A stretch of DNA of 64,000 bases from CAVSUZ01 sp963791885 (GTDB lineage Bacteria; Pseudomonadota; Alphaproteobacteria; Acetobacterales; Acetobacteraceae): NCBI GenBank assembly GCA_963791885.1, contig CAWBUL010000005.1, positions 1,736,001-1,800,000 of the forward strand, in the 5' to 3' direction. Positions 44,997 through 52,791 of the stretch are shown here, in pieces. Both the position numbers and the translations under genes were made by a program. Under the pieces are notes generated by a model. It saw only the letters and a list, made by a program, of their open reading frames with translations, did no database searches and was not told the origin of the DNA. The stretch's first letter is position 1; each line of letters starts with the position of its first letter.

Positions 44997-46010
44997 ATGT
45001 CGGTGAAGGTGGCGATCAACGGCTTCGGTCGGATCGGTAGGCTCGTGCTCCGGGCCATGATCGAAAGCGGGCGTGATGACCTCATGCCGGTGGCGATCAA
45101 CGATCTTGGTAGCGCCGAGGCCAATGCGCATCTTTTCAGATACGACAGTGTGCACGGGCGCTTTCCCGGCACCGTCGAAGTGTCCGGCAATGAGCTGACG
45201 ATCCGCTATGGCGGGCGGACGTGGGGGCCAATCAAGGTCTCGGCCGAAAAGGATCCGACGAAGGTCCCCTATCAGGGCGTTGATGTTGCGCTGGAATGCA
45301 CCGGCCACTTCACCAGCAAGGAAAAGGCGGCGGCACTTATCCAGGCCGGCGCACGGAAGGTCCTGATCTCGGCCCCCGCGGACGGTGTGGATGCGACGAT
45401 CGTGTACGGCGTCAACCACAAGATCATCACCCGCGACATGACGGTGATCTCCAACGCCTCCTGCACCACCAATTGCCTCGCGCCAATGGCCAAGGTGCTG
45501 CACGAGAATTTCGGCATTCTGCGCGGCTATATGGTGACCATCCACGCCTATACCGGTGACCAGCGTACCGTCGATACGCTGCATAAGGATCTGCACCGGG
45601 CCCGCGCCGCCGCTGTGTCCTCCATACCCACCAGCACCGGCGCGGCGCGCGCCGTAGGCTTGGTACTACCGGAGCTGAAAGGTAAGCTCGACGGTACCGC
45701 CATCCGCATCCCGACGCCCAACGTCTCGCTGGTCTCGCTCGACGTGAACCTGAAGAAAGCTCCCACCAGGGACGAGGTGAACGCCGCGATGAAGAAAGCC
45801 GCCGAGGGCGAGCTCCGCAACATTCTGGACTACAACACCGTGCCGCTAGTCAGTATCGACTTCAACCACTCCCCGGCATCCTGCACCTTCGACGCAACGC
45901 AGACCGCCGTAGTAGATGGCGAGCTAGTCCGGGTCATGGGTTGGTACGACAATGAGTGGGGCTTCTCCAACCGTATGTCGGACACAGCGGCGCTGTTCGG
46001 ATCGCTCTAA
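44997..46010 (+). CDS. gap: Glyceraldehyde-3-phosphate dehydrogenase
   Basis: Glycolytic/gluconeogenic enzyme, 337 residues. It begins MSVKVAINGFGRIGRLVLRA, has the catalytic cysteine in SNASCTTNCLAPMAK near residue 155, the RKVLISAPADGVDATIVYGV block, and ends in SFWYDNEW-like sequence (VMGWYDNEWGFSNRMSDTAA). It begins 18 bases after the tkt stop and is directly followed by pgk. The cofactor loop starting VAINDLGSAEANAHLFRYDS suggests NAD-type, without certainty. Confidence 0.97.
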   Translation: MSVKVAINGFGRIGRLVLRAMIESGRDDLMPVAINDLGSAEANAHLFRYDSVHGRFPGTVEVSGNELTIRYGGRTWGPIKVSAEKDPTKVPYQGVDVALECTGHFTSKEKAAALIQAGARKVLISAPADGVDATIVYGVNHKIITRDMTVISNASCTTNCLAPMAKVLHENFGILRGYMVTIHAYTGDQRTVDTLHKDLHRARAAAVSSIPTSTGAARAVGLVLPELKGKLDGTAIRIPTPNVSLVSLDVNLKKAPTRDEVNAAMKKAAEGELRNILDYNTVPLVSIDFNHSPASCTFDATQTAVVDGELVRVMGWYDNEWGFSNRMSDTAALFGSL

Positions 46011-47204
46011 GTGGCCTTTCGCACGCTCGATGGAGCGGACGTCGCCGGCAAGCGCGTCCTGCTCCGTGCCGACCTGAACGTGCCGCTGCACGACGGCAAG
46101 GTGAGCGATGCGACGCGGCTGGAACGCCTGTGCCCGACGATCCACAAATTGTCGGACAAGGGCGCGAAGGTGATCGTGTGCAGCCATTTTGGGCGCCCCA
46201 AAGGAAAGCGCGTGCCTGAGATGTCGCTGGCGCCGGTAGCCCAGGCACTCGGGACCGTGCTCGGCCGCAGCGTGCTGTTCGGCGAAGACTGCATAGGTAT
46301 TCCCGCGGAGCAAGCCGTCGGGCGCATGCACGATGGCGACGTACTGGTGCTTGAGAATACCCGTTTCCACCCTGGGGAAGAGAAGAACGATCCGGATTTT
46401 GCCGCCCAGCTCGCGCGGCTGGCCGATCTCTATGTGAACGACGCGTTCTCCGCCGCGCATCGCGCCCACGCCAGCACCGAAGCGGTGGCGCACCTGCTCC
46501 CCGCCTATGCTGGACGGTTGATGCAGGCAGAACTGGAAGCGCTGGAAGCCGCGCTGGGCAACCCGCAACGCCCGGTCATGGCCATCGTCGGCGGGGCCAA
46601 GGTCTCCACCAAGCTGGATCTGCTCGGCAACTTGGTGTCGCGTGTCGATGTCCTGGTGATTGGCGGCGCTATGGCCAATACATTCCTCGCCGCCGAGGGT
46701 CGCAATGTCGGTGCTTCCTTGCAGGAAAACGAGATGCACGGCACCGCGCGAGATATTCTGCAGCGCGCGAAAGAGGCCTCATGCCGCGTGGTCCTGCCCA
46801 GCGATGCGGTGGTCGCTCACGCGCTCGCCGCCGACGTGCCCATCCGGACTGTGCCGGTGGACGCGGTGCCGCCCGATAACAAGATCCTCGATGTCGGCCC
46901 CGCGACTGTTCATGCCATCGTTGAGGCGCTGGGCGCGGTGCATACCTTGATCTGGAACGGACCGCTCGGTGCGTTCGAGACGCCGCCATTTGATCGTGCC
47001 ACGGTGGCGGTGGCCCGTGATGTGGCACAGCGCACCCAGGCCGGCGCGTTGCGGAGTGTGGCGGGCGGCGGCGATACCGTCGCGGCACTTCGCGAAGCTG
47101 GCGTGATCGAACGGCTCAGTTACGTTTCCACTGCGGGCGGCGCCTTCCTGGAGTGGATGGAAGGGAAAACGCTACCTGGGGTTGCCGCGTTAACCACTTC
47201 CTAA
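46011..47204 (+). CDS. pgk: Phosphoglycerate kinase
   Basis: 397 residues, GTG start directly after the gap stop codon. Signatures are RVLLRADLNVPLHDGKVSDA, ICSHFGRPKGKRVPEMSLAP, LLENTRFHPGEEKND-type sequence (VLENTRFHPGEEKNDPDFAA), MAIVGGAKVSTKLDLLGNLV and ASRVVLPSDAVVAHALAADV-like end, plus LRSVAGGGDTVAALREAGVI with WMEGKTLPGVAAL. Forms the tkt-gap-pgk operon that feeds the Calvin-type or Embden-Meyerhof pathway; no RuBisCO gene is in the window. Confidence 0.97.
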   Translation: MAFRTLDGADVAGKRVLLRADLNVPLHDGKVSDATRLERLCPTIHKLSDKGAKVIVCSHFGRPKGKRVPEMSLAPVAQALGTVLGRSVLFGEDCIGIPAEQAVGRMHDGDVLVLENTRFHPGEEKNDPDFAAQLARLADLYVNDAFSAAHRAHASTEAVAHLLPAYAGRLMQAELEALEAALGNPQRPVMAIVGGAKVSTKLDLLGNLVSRVDVLVIGGAMANTFLAAEGRNVGASLQENEMHGTARDILQRAKEASCRVVLPSDAVVAHALAADVPIRTVPVDAVPPDNKILDVGPATVHAIVEALGAVHTLIWNGPLGAFETPPFDRATVAVARDVAQRTQAGALRSVAGGGDTVAALREAGVIERLSYVSTAGGAFLEWMEGKTLPGVAALTTS

Positions 47205-47228
47205 CCCGGGCAGAGCTTTAGTCAGCCC

Positions 47229-47426
47229 ATGCCCGGCATTGGCTCCCTGTTCGGCGCGCTGACAGGATCGTCGATCGGCTCTACCTGGCCCGTCACGGCG
47301 CAGCCGGTTGGCACCGCGGCCGCATCATCGGGTCCAAGCGCGCCACCCTTCAAGATTCTCTCTCAGCCGGACACCAAACCCCCGACCAGCCTGCCGCGCG
47401 GATCGCTGCTCGATCTGACCGCGTAA
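47229..47426 (+). CDS. Small protein of unknown function
   Basis: A possible 65-residue protein, MPGIGSLFGALTGSSIGSTW and ending PRGSLLDLTA. Low in charge, rich in Gly, Ser and Pro. The C-terminal PRGSLLDLT reminds me of short proteins with 'PRGSLVNLL' ends seen in Rhizobiales and Rhodospirillales, from memory. No clear ribosome-binding site is present. It may be an unrelated open frame, so confidence is low. Confidence 0.4.
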   Translation: MPGIGSLFGALTGSSIGSTWPVTAQPVGTAAASSGPSAPPFKILSQPDTKPPTSLPRGSLLDLTA

Positions 47427-48168
47427 GCCGCGGGCTGGCGTAGAATTCGTCAGCGAGGCGTCGGTGGGCAGAAACTCGAAGCTCACGGAATGAGCGGCAG
47501 CCGTGCTCAAGGGGACGCAACCTGACGAGCAATGCACGCGATAGCGCATAAGGCGGCGCTCGGGGCGACGAGGCACAGCATCCACCGCTATCAGACGGCC
47601 CTTGGACTGCCCGTTAGGGCCCCGTGCTCTTCGCTGCGCCTCATAATAGCACTCACCATTTACGTTCGTCTCCTGTAAACACGGTCCAATGGGGGCCAAC
47701 GTTCCCGCGGGCGCGCCGGGTAGTCTGGGAGGCTTGCGCACAGCGCGCATCCCGTTCGTGTGGGCCGGCTGGTGGAATATTCGCCTCCCTCTAGATGGTG
47801 CTGTCTCTACTCGAGCTCTTGCTCTCCGCTCAGATAGGCTCGTCGCTGGATTGGGAGCCGGCCGATTGTTAGAGCTTTGGACAGCGATCCTCTCGGAGTC
47901 TTCGGCATGCGGCTTCCCCCAGCCGAGCGTCCTCGGCGAGCCGACTTTGCACTGGACCAAAATCCGGGGCCGATCCCCGACCATCGGTCGCCTGATTGCC
48001 ACTTCTCTCAAACCTCGCTTTTGGCTCGCCAAGGCCGCTGATGATGCAGACATCTCGGTCATCAATTCAGGCACGTGTGTGGGCGGAGGCAAGAGGAGCA
48101 CCTGGGCGCCTCGCGCGATCCGGCCAGACGCGCAACCAATGCTGACGGGGAAGGAGGTCGTCTGATCT
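47427..48168. other. Gene-poor stretch between pgk region and Nudix gene
   Basis: About 740 bases with no convincing gene. Open frames exist on both strands (for example 47689-48165 plus and 47325-48206 minus) but none shows a domain, a ribosome-binding site or neighbour-like amino-acid composition. It may hold a decayed gene or an undetected RNA; I see no clear structure. Confidence 0.5.
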
Positions 48169-48714
48169 ATGCCCGAATTCGTGCGTCGCCTTCCTGAAGG
48201 TGACAACCGTGAGCGGTTAGTCTGCCCCGATTGCGGTCATATCGCCTACGAAAATCCGAAGGTCGTTGTGGGGTCGGTCATCGTCTCGGACGGTGCAATT
48301 CTGATGTGCCGCCGCGCGATCGAGCCGCGGCGTGGGTTCTGGACGCTTCCGGCCGGATATCTGGAATTGGGCGAGACCTTGGAGGAAGGCGCCATGCGCG
48401 AAGCGTGGGAGGAGGCCGGCGCGCGTATCGCCTTGGACGGAGTTCTGGGTTTGTTTTCGATCAGCCGCATTGGGCAGGTGCAAGTGATGTTCCGTGCCCG
48501 GTTCGTCGGCGCCCCGGCCTTCGCAGCTGGCCCTGAGAGCCTTGACGTGGCGCTCTTCTCCTGGAACGGCATTCCATGGGCAGACATCGCCTTTCCCTCA
48601 GTGCGCTGGGCCTTGGACGCGTGGCGTGCCGTCGGCGCTGCCGCGATCGGCGTACCGGCACTTAATCCGCCGGAGGATCCACGCGGAACGAAACGACTCG
48701 GATACCAGGAATAA
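48169..48714 (+). CDS. Nudix hydrolase with partial zinc ribbon
   Basis: A 181-residue Nudix pyrophosphohydrolase. The N-terminal ribbon has CPDCGHIAYENPK (two of the usual cysteines). The Nudix box is GYLELGETLEEGAMREAWEEAG, matching G-x5-E-x7-R-E-x2-E-E-x-G. The substrate-side residues follow as GVLGLFSISRIGQVQVMFRA. AAGGAGG lies 11 bases before the ATG. Substrate unknown; ADP-ribose or similar nucleotides are common in this branch. Confidence 0.92.
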   Translation: MPEFVRRLPEGDNRERLVCPDCGHIAYENPKVVVGSVIVSDGAILMCRRAIEPRRGFWTLPAGYLELGETLEEGAMREAWEEAGARIALDGVLGLFSISRIGQVQVMFRARFVGAPAFAAGPESLDVALFSWNGIPWADIAFPSVRWALDAWRAVGAAAIGVPALNPPEDPRGTKRLGYQE

Positions 48715-48984
48715 GAGGCGTTCTGCGAGTCGTTGCTCATCTAGGTTGGAATCGGGTTACGATCGGATGCGAAGGAGATGCGACCAAATACGAATGTGAA
48801 CTAATTCATGATTTGCAAAGCTTTCTGAGAAAAACCTCAGACAAATAGAGTATTGGCGCCTGGTTTCACCGAAATCAGACGGTATTTTCTTCAATAATTC
48901 TGCATCAGACCCGATTTTGCTGTTTACAATATACCGACTCCTTCGCTAAGACTAGCGGCGGCAATCAAGCCGGGAGAGAGATCA
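48715..48984 (+). promoter_or_regulatory. AT-rich leader of locus B
   Basis: About 270 bases that are visibly more AT-rich than the surroundings, ending in GGGAGAGAGATCA before the peptide ATG. A small hairpin, TCTGAG (48824-48829) with CTCAGA (48836-48841), and motifs such as TTTACAATATACC near 48925 could be promoter parts, but no -35/-10 pair is convincing. The base composition suggests a regulated or transferred region. Confidence 0.45.
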
Positions 48985-49143
48985 ATGACCAAGCCTGCTT
49001 CTTCCACCAAGATCGTTCAGAAGCCCGCCACCACCACGAAGGCGACGAAGAACTCCGGCCGTGTGCATGTGGGTGGCGGCATGATGCGCTTCACCAAGGA
49101 CGCCGGCCGCGTGCACGTCGGTGGCGGAATGATGCGCTTCTAA
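48985..49143 (+). CDS. Locus B repeat peptide (52 aa), candidate multi-core precursor
   Basis: A 52-residue peptide: MTKPASSTKIVQKPATTTKA, then two directly adjacent 16-residue units TK[ND][SA]GRVHVGGGMMRF at 21-36 and 37-52, ending at the stop. The DNA of the two units differs at five synonymous sites and two first-base changes that swap Asn/Asp and Ser/Ala, so the protein sequence looks selected. GGAGAGAG sits at a good distance from the ATG. The N-terminal part is Lys/Thr-rich and could be a leader. The units align with those of the locus A peptide over [DN][AS]GR[IV]..G. A family is unknown to me. No Cys is present, which limits thiol chemistry. Confidence 0.72.
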   Translation: MTKPASSTKIVQKPATTTKATKNSGRVHVGGGMMRFTKDAGRVHVGGGMMRF

Positions 49144-49212
49144 GTGGTTGTCGCGGGCACGGCGTCCTGCGCGAATGCAGGATGCCAGCCCGTCCCACGA
49201 ATTTGAGATTCC

Positions 49213-50031
49213 ATGCACCGGGACCGCATCGTCGAGTTCATTCGCCTCATCCCTGAGGCAAGATTTCCAAAACGAGCAGAGCGCTCCGCGGCGGGATATA
49301 TCCCCAGCCGCGCAATGCGCTATTGTGATGCGCTGACTTCCGCAACTGGCTTCGGATATTGGGTTTTCCCACCCATGGACCTGCGGCTTCTGTGGGATGG
49401 GGAGCAGATTTATTGGTCGTTCGGCGACGATGAAAGCTGGATGCCCTTGTCGGGTACCGACAGCGGTGCAGTGCAATTTCCGGGCTACGCCGAGATCTTC
49501 GACGAAACGGCACCGGAGGAACTGCGTGGCTATTCGCCGCCCTTTCTTACCGCCCTCCCTGAACAGGGCGGCGTGCAAATGTGGACAGGTCTGCTTGCGC
49601 GCACGCGCGCGGGCTGGAGCCTTTCCGTCCGGCCGCCGGTCAATCTGCCGGGGCCGCCCGGGATAATCTCTTGGGAAGGCATAATCGAAACAGACGTATG
49701 GTTCGGGCCTCTCTTTACCAATTTCCGTCTCACCAAGACCGATACAACTATTCACATCCGATCGCATTGGCCTTTCCTCCAGGTTCAACCTGTTCCCCAA
49801 CTCGCCTATCGGGAGGAAACGCTCAGCTCATTCACCTGCACCGAGGCTGCCGATCTGGATGCTGAGTCGTGGCGCAATCTCGGCACAATTCTTCTGCCAC
49901 ACCCTGACAAGGAGGAACGTCAGGGCCTCTACGCAGTCACGGTGCGTAAGCGCCGCCTGTGTCCCGTTGAGCCATCAACCTTAATGCCGAGTGGCGCCTC
50001 GGAACGGAATCCCTCTTCCGCTCAAGGCTGA
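49213..50031 (+). CDS. Locus B partner protein, uncharacterised (DUF6065-like), paralogue of 13870-14661
   Basis: A 272-residue protein 69 bases after the locus B peptide, same strand. Shared blocks with the locus A partner are RYCDALTSATGFGYWVFPP, LLWDGEQIYW, FPGYAEIFDETAPEELRGYS, PPFLTALPEQGGVQMWTG, GWSLSVRPPVNLP, EGIIETDVWFGPLFTNFRLT, then LQVQPVPQ. Conserved Trp, Tyr, Asp and Arg suggest a binding or catalytic pocket, but no known catalytic motif (no HxD, no P-loop, no Fe-S cysteines). It resembles DUF6065 from memory. A role linked to the peptide is inferred from the repeated gene order only. Confidence 0.78.
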   Translation: MHRDRIVEFIRLIPEARFPKRAERSAAGYIPSRAMRYCDALTSATGFGYWVFPPMDLRLLWDGEQIYWSFGDDESWMPLSGTDSGAVQFPGYAEIFDETAPEELRGYSPPFLTALPEQGGVQMWTGLLARTRAGWSLSVRPPVNLPGPPGIISWEGIIETDVWFGPLFTNFRLTKTDTTIHIRSHWPFLQVQPVPQLAYREETLSSFTCTEAADLDAESWRNLGTILLPHPDKEERQGLYAVTVRKRRLCPVEPSTLMPSGASERNPSSAQG

Positions 50032-50130
50032 CGACGCGAGCTGTAAGGCCGAACTCGCGCGGGCGTTTCTGCTTTCACGAACAGGTGAAAGCATGATATA
50101 CGTCAACGTACACGTCACGCAGCTATCGGT

Positions 50131-52281
50131 ATGATTGCGGCGAGCCGCACGCTTCAAAGATTTGCGCCGGCCCTCATCCTTCTTGCGGGCGCTATCATGG
50201 TCGGTGTTCTCTGGTTTGGCGCGGTCTCCGCCATCCTGGAACATCGGGCGGCGGCGCGCGCTCGAATCGAAATGGCCATGCAAAGCAAGGCCGATCTCGC
50301 CGCGGGTGAAATCCGACGTGAACTTCTCGTCACAGATCAGAGCCTCCGGATCCTGGAGGTCGAATGGGAGCGTGATCCAGCCTCCTTTAATTTCGACGAC
50401 TGGCGCAAACGCCTGCTCGCCCTATCCAATGGATCGTTGCAGATATTCCGAACGGATAGCGCCGGGATTGTTCGACAGAGCTCACGCGCGGATCTCGTCG
50501 GGGATGACGTTATTAGCAGGGACTACTTCCAGCATGAGCTTTTGCTTCCCGGTGATGAACAGCGTGTGTTCATCGGCTCGCTTATTCGCGGGCTGAAGAC
50601 CCATCTCTGGCAGATCAATATCGCTCGACGGCTGGACACCTCGAATGGGTCCTTCGCTGGCGTGATCGTCGCCTCGCTTGATGCAGCCATTTTCGAATCC
50701 CTTGCGGACAGGCTCGATCTTCGTGCGCATGGTCTGCTGGTCGTTGTCGATAACGATGGCTCGGTGCGTGGCTTGGGGAATGTCAGTCTTCTTAGTGGGA
50801 CCCTCAGCATTGCAGGGTCGCCAATCTTTAACCGGATGGCCCACGCGGATCGCGGAATCTGGAGGGGGCCCGCTCCGCTCGATCATGCCGACCGGATCAT
50901 GGCGTTTGCCACTGTTCCTGGCTACGGGTTGCGGGTTCTGGTTGGCGCCGAGCCACGGTATGTTCTGGCACCGGCATTGGAATGGCAGCGCGCCGCTATC
51001 GCTTTCTCTGCGGCGAGTACGCTTCTGGTTCTTGCTATGGTCGTGGGGGCGTTCTGGGTGGAACGTGGAGCGCGAATTCACCACACATCGGTGCTGCGCG
51101 AGCAGGCCGCTCTCGCTCAGTCGAACCTGGCATTGCAAGCTGCCGAACAGCGGGAGCGCGCGAAGGCCCAGCAGCTCGAAGCGACGCTGTCCGGCATGAG
51201 CGACGGAATCATGATGGTCGATACGGAGATGCGCCTCCTGGCCTGGAACGCGCATTTTCCAGAGTTTACCGGGGTGCCGAAGCATATCCTGCGCATAGGC
51301 CTCCCGATGCAGGACATCTTGCACGCCCAGGCAGTAGCCGGCGAATTTGGGGATATAGATCCTGATATCGAGGCGGCGCGCCGGATGACGATGCTTCAGC
51401 TGGGAGCCAGCATGGGGACCATCGAGCGCAGGCGGCCGGACGGACGCATTCTGGAAATCCGTCGTAACCGACTGCCTGACGACGGTTTTGTCACGCTCTA
51501 CTCTGACATTACGAACCGCCGGACCGCCGAGGAGCGTGCACGCCGTGCGGAAACCCTTGCGGCGACCGGTCGACTGACAGCCGGGATTGCCCATGACTTC
51601 AACAATCTTCTTGCCTCGATCTCTGCCAACGCCGAAATGCTGGGTGCCGAACTCCCATCCGAATTGCGCGAGGCACGCCGAGTCCACGTTATTCTCAAGG
51701 CGGCGGATCGAGGCGCTGCGCTGATACGGCAGCTCCTGGCGTTCGCACGCAATCAAACTCTCAAGCCAAGAGCGGTCGACCTCCACGAGGCTCTTGAGGG
51801 CTTTCGTGATCTGCTGAACAGCTCGCTGCGAGCGGATATTACTCTCGAATTGGAGTGCAAGCCCGACTTGTGGCTGGCGCTCGTCGATCCCGTGCAGTTC
51901 GAGCAGATGGTGCTCAATCTCGCCATCAATGCGCGCGACGCGATGCCGCTTGGGGGTCGACTTCGGATTTCCGCCAGCAATGTCACGATCCGGGACCATG
52001 ATCCGGAGGATCTGGCGAGCGGGGATTACGTGATGCTGGCGGTGCGTGACACGGGGACGGGCATTGCGGAGTCCGCGCTGCCGAAGGTTTTCGAACCCTT
52101 CTTCACCACGAAGGCTCCAGGCCGCGGCTCCGGACTGGGGCTTAGCCAGGTTTACGGCGTGGCACGACAATCGGGCGGTAGCGTGCGCATCGACAGCAAG
52201 GTCGATCAGGGGACGGAAGTGCGGGTCTTCCTGCCGCGCGCCGCGGCCGTCGATCGCCCTGCAGCCGTTGCGATCGGCTGA
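50131..52281 (+). CDS. Membrane sensor histidine kinase (Cache, PAS, HisKA, HATPase)
   Basis: A 716-residue sensor kinase. TM1 is about residues 11-35 (PALILLAGAIMVGVLWFGAV), then a large periplasmic PDC/Cache-like sensor (about 36-285) and TM2 near 288-312. A coiled linker precedes a PAS-like domain (around LEATLSGMSDGIMMVDTEMR). The phospho-acceptor is His488 in GIAHDFNNLLASISANAEML, with HATPase motifs NLAINARDAMPLGGRLRISA and VFEPFFTTKAPGRGSGLGLS. A response regulator follows at 52378. The position just after locus B suggests possible control of it, which is not proven. Confidence 0.93.
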   Translation: MIAASRTLQRFAPALILLAGAIMVGVLWFGAVSAILEHRAAARARIEMAMQSKADLAAGEIRRELLVTDQSLRILEVEWERDPASFNFDDWRKRLLALSNGSLQIFRTDSAGIVRQSSRADLVGDDVISRDYFQHELLLPGDEQRVFIGSLIRGLKTHLWQINIARRLDTSNGSFAGVIVASLDAAIFESLADRLDLRAHGLLVVVDNDGSVRGLGNVSLLSGTLSIAGSPIFNRMAHADRGIWRGPAPLDHADRIMAFATVPGYGLRVLVGAEPRYVLAPALEWQRAAIAFSAASTLLVLAMVVGAFWVERGARIHHTSVLREQAALAQSNLALQAAEQRERAKAQQLEATLSGMSDGIMMVDTEMRLLAWNAHFPEFTGVPKHILRIGLPMQDILHAQAVAGEFGDIDPDIEAARRMTMLQLGASMGTIERRRPDGRILEIRRNRLPDDGFVTLYSDITNRRTAEERARRAETLAATGRLTAGIAHDFNNLLASISANAEMLGAELPSELREARRVHVILKAADRGAALIRQLLAFARNQTLKPRAVDLHEALEGFRDLLNSSLRADITLELECKPDLWLALVDPVQFEQMVLNLAINARDAMPLGGRLRISASNVTIRDHDPEDLASGDYVMLAVRDTGTGIAESALPKVFEPFFTTKAPGRGSGLGLSQVYGVARQSGGSVRIDSKVDQGTEVRVFLPRAAAVDRPAAVAIG

Positions 52282-52377
52282 AGCTTTCGCGTGACACCTC
52301 CGTCAAAACCTCGCGCTGATGATAACGTGAGGTGATGGGGCTGACGCCTGGCCATAAGCTTTGCTCCGTATCAAAAA

Positions 52378-52791
52378 GTGCTGTGGCAGAAGATGGCGAA
52401 AAAGCCCCCGAGGATTCTGGTCGCCGAGGACGATCAGTTGTTGGCCGAGACGCTCAGCGACTATCTCTCCCATCAAGGTTTTCGGGTCGCGATCAGCGCT
52501 GACGGGCAAGAGGCACTGGAGACCGCTGAGGCCGGTCCGTTTGACGCCCTGGTCACCGATCTGCTCATGCCGCGGTTGGACGGGCTGGCGCTGGTGCGCA
52601 GGCTGCGCGAGAACCGGCCCGCCTTGCCCGTGGTGGTGATGACGGGGTACGCGCCGGATGACTGGCAGTCACAATTGCAACGAGACGGTGAGGGACCACT
52701 TTTGTTGCTCCGGAAACCGCTTAGGCTCGCCGACCTGCTGCAAGCTCTGCGCAATGTGCTGCCGCGTGAAGCCGGGTGCATGCCTGCCTGA
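52378..52791 (+). CDS. Single-domain response regulator
   Basis: A 137-residue receiver domain without an output domain, called from a GTG at 52378 (ATG 52393 is an alternative). Asp61 in LVTDLLMPRLDGLALV is the phospho-acceptor, the acid pair lies in VAEDDQ, the switch threonine is in VVVMTGYA, and the lysine in LLRKPLR. It lies about 100 bases after the histidine kinase and is its likely partner. The C-terminus overlaps the convergent PLP-type gene by 71 bases. Confidence 0.88.
   Translation: MLWQKMAKKPPRILVAEDDQLLAETLSDYLSHQGFRVAISADGQEALETAEAGPFDALVTDLLMPRLDGLALVRRLRENRPALPVVVMTGYAPDDWQSQLQRDGEGPLLLLRKPLRLADLLQALRNVLPREAGCMPA

Noticed and set aside
47325..48206. Long open frame on the minus strand and a 158-codon frame on the plus strand
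   Set aside because: No domain, no ribosome-binding site, odd composition; overlaps the Nudix start and the small ORF.
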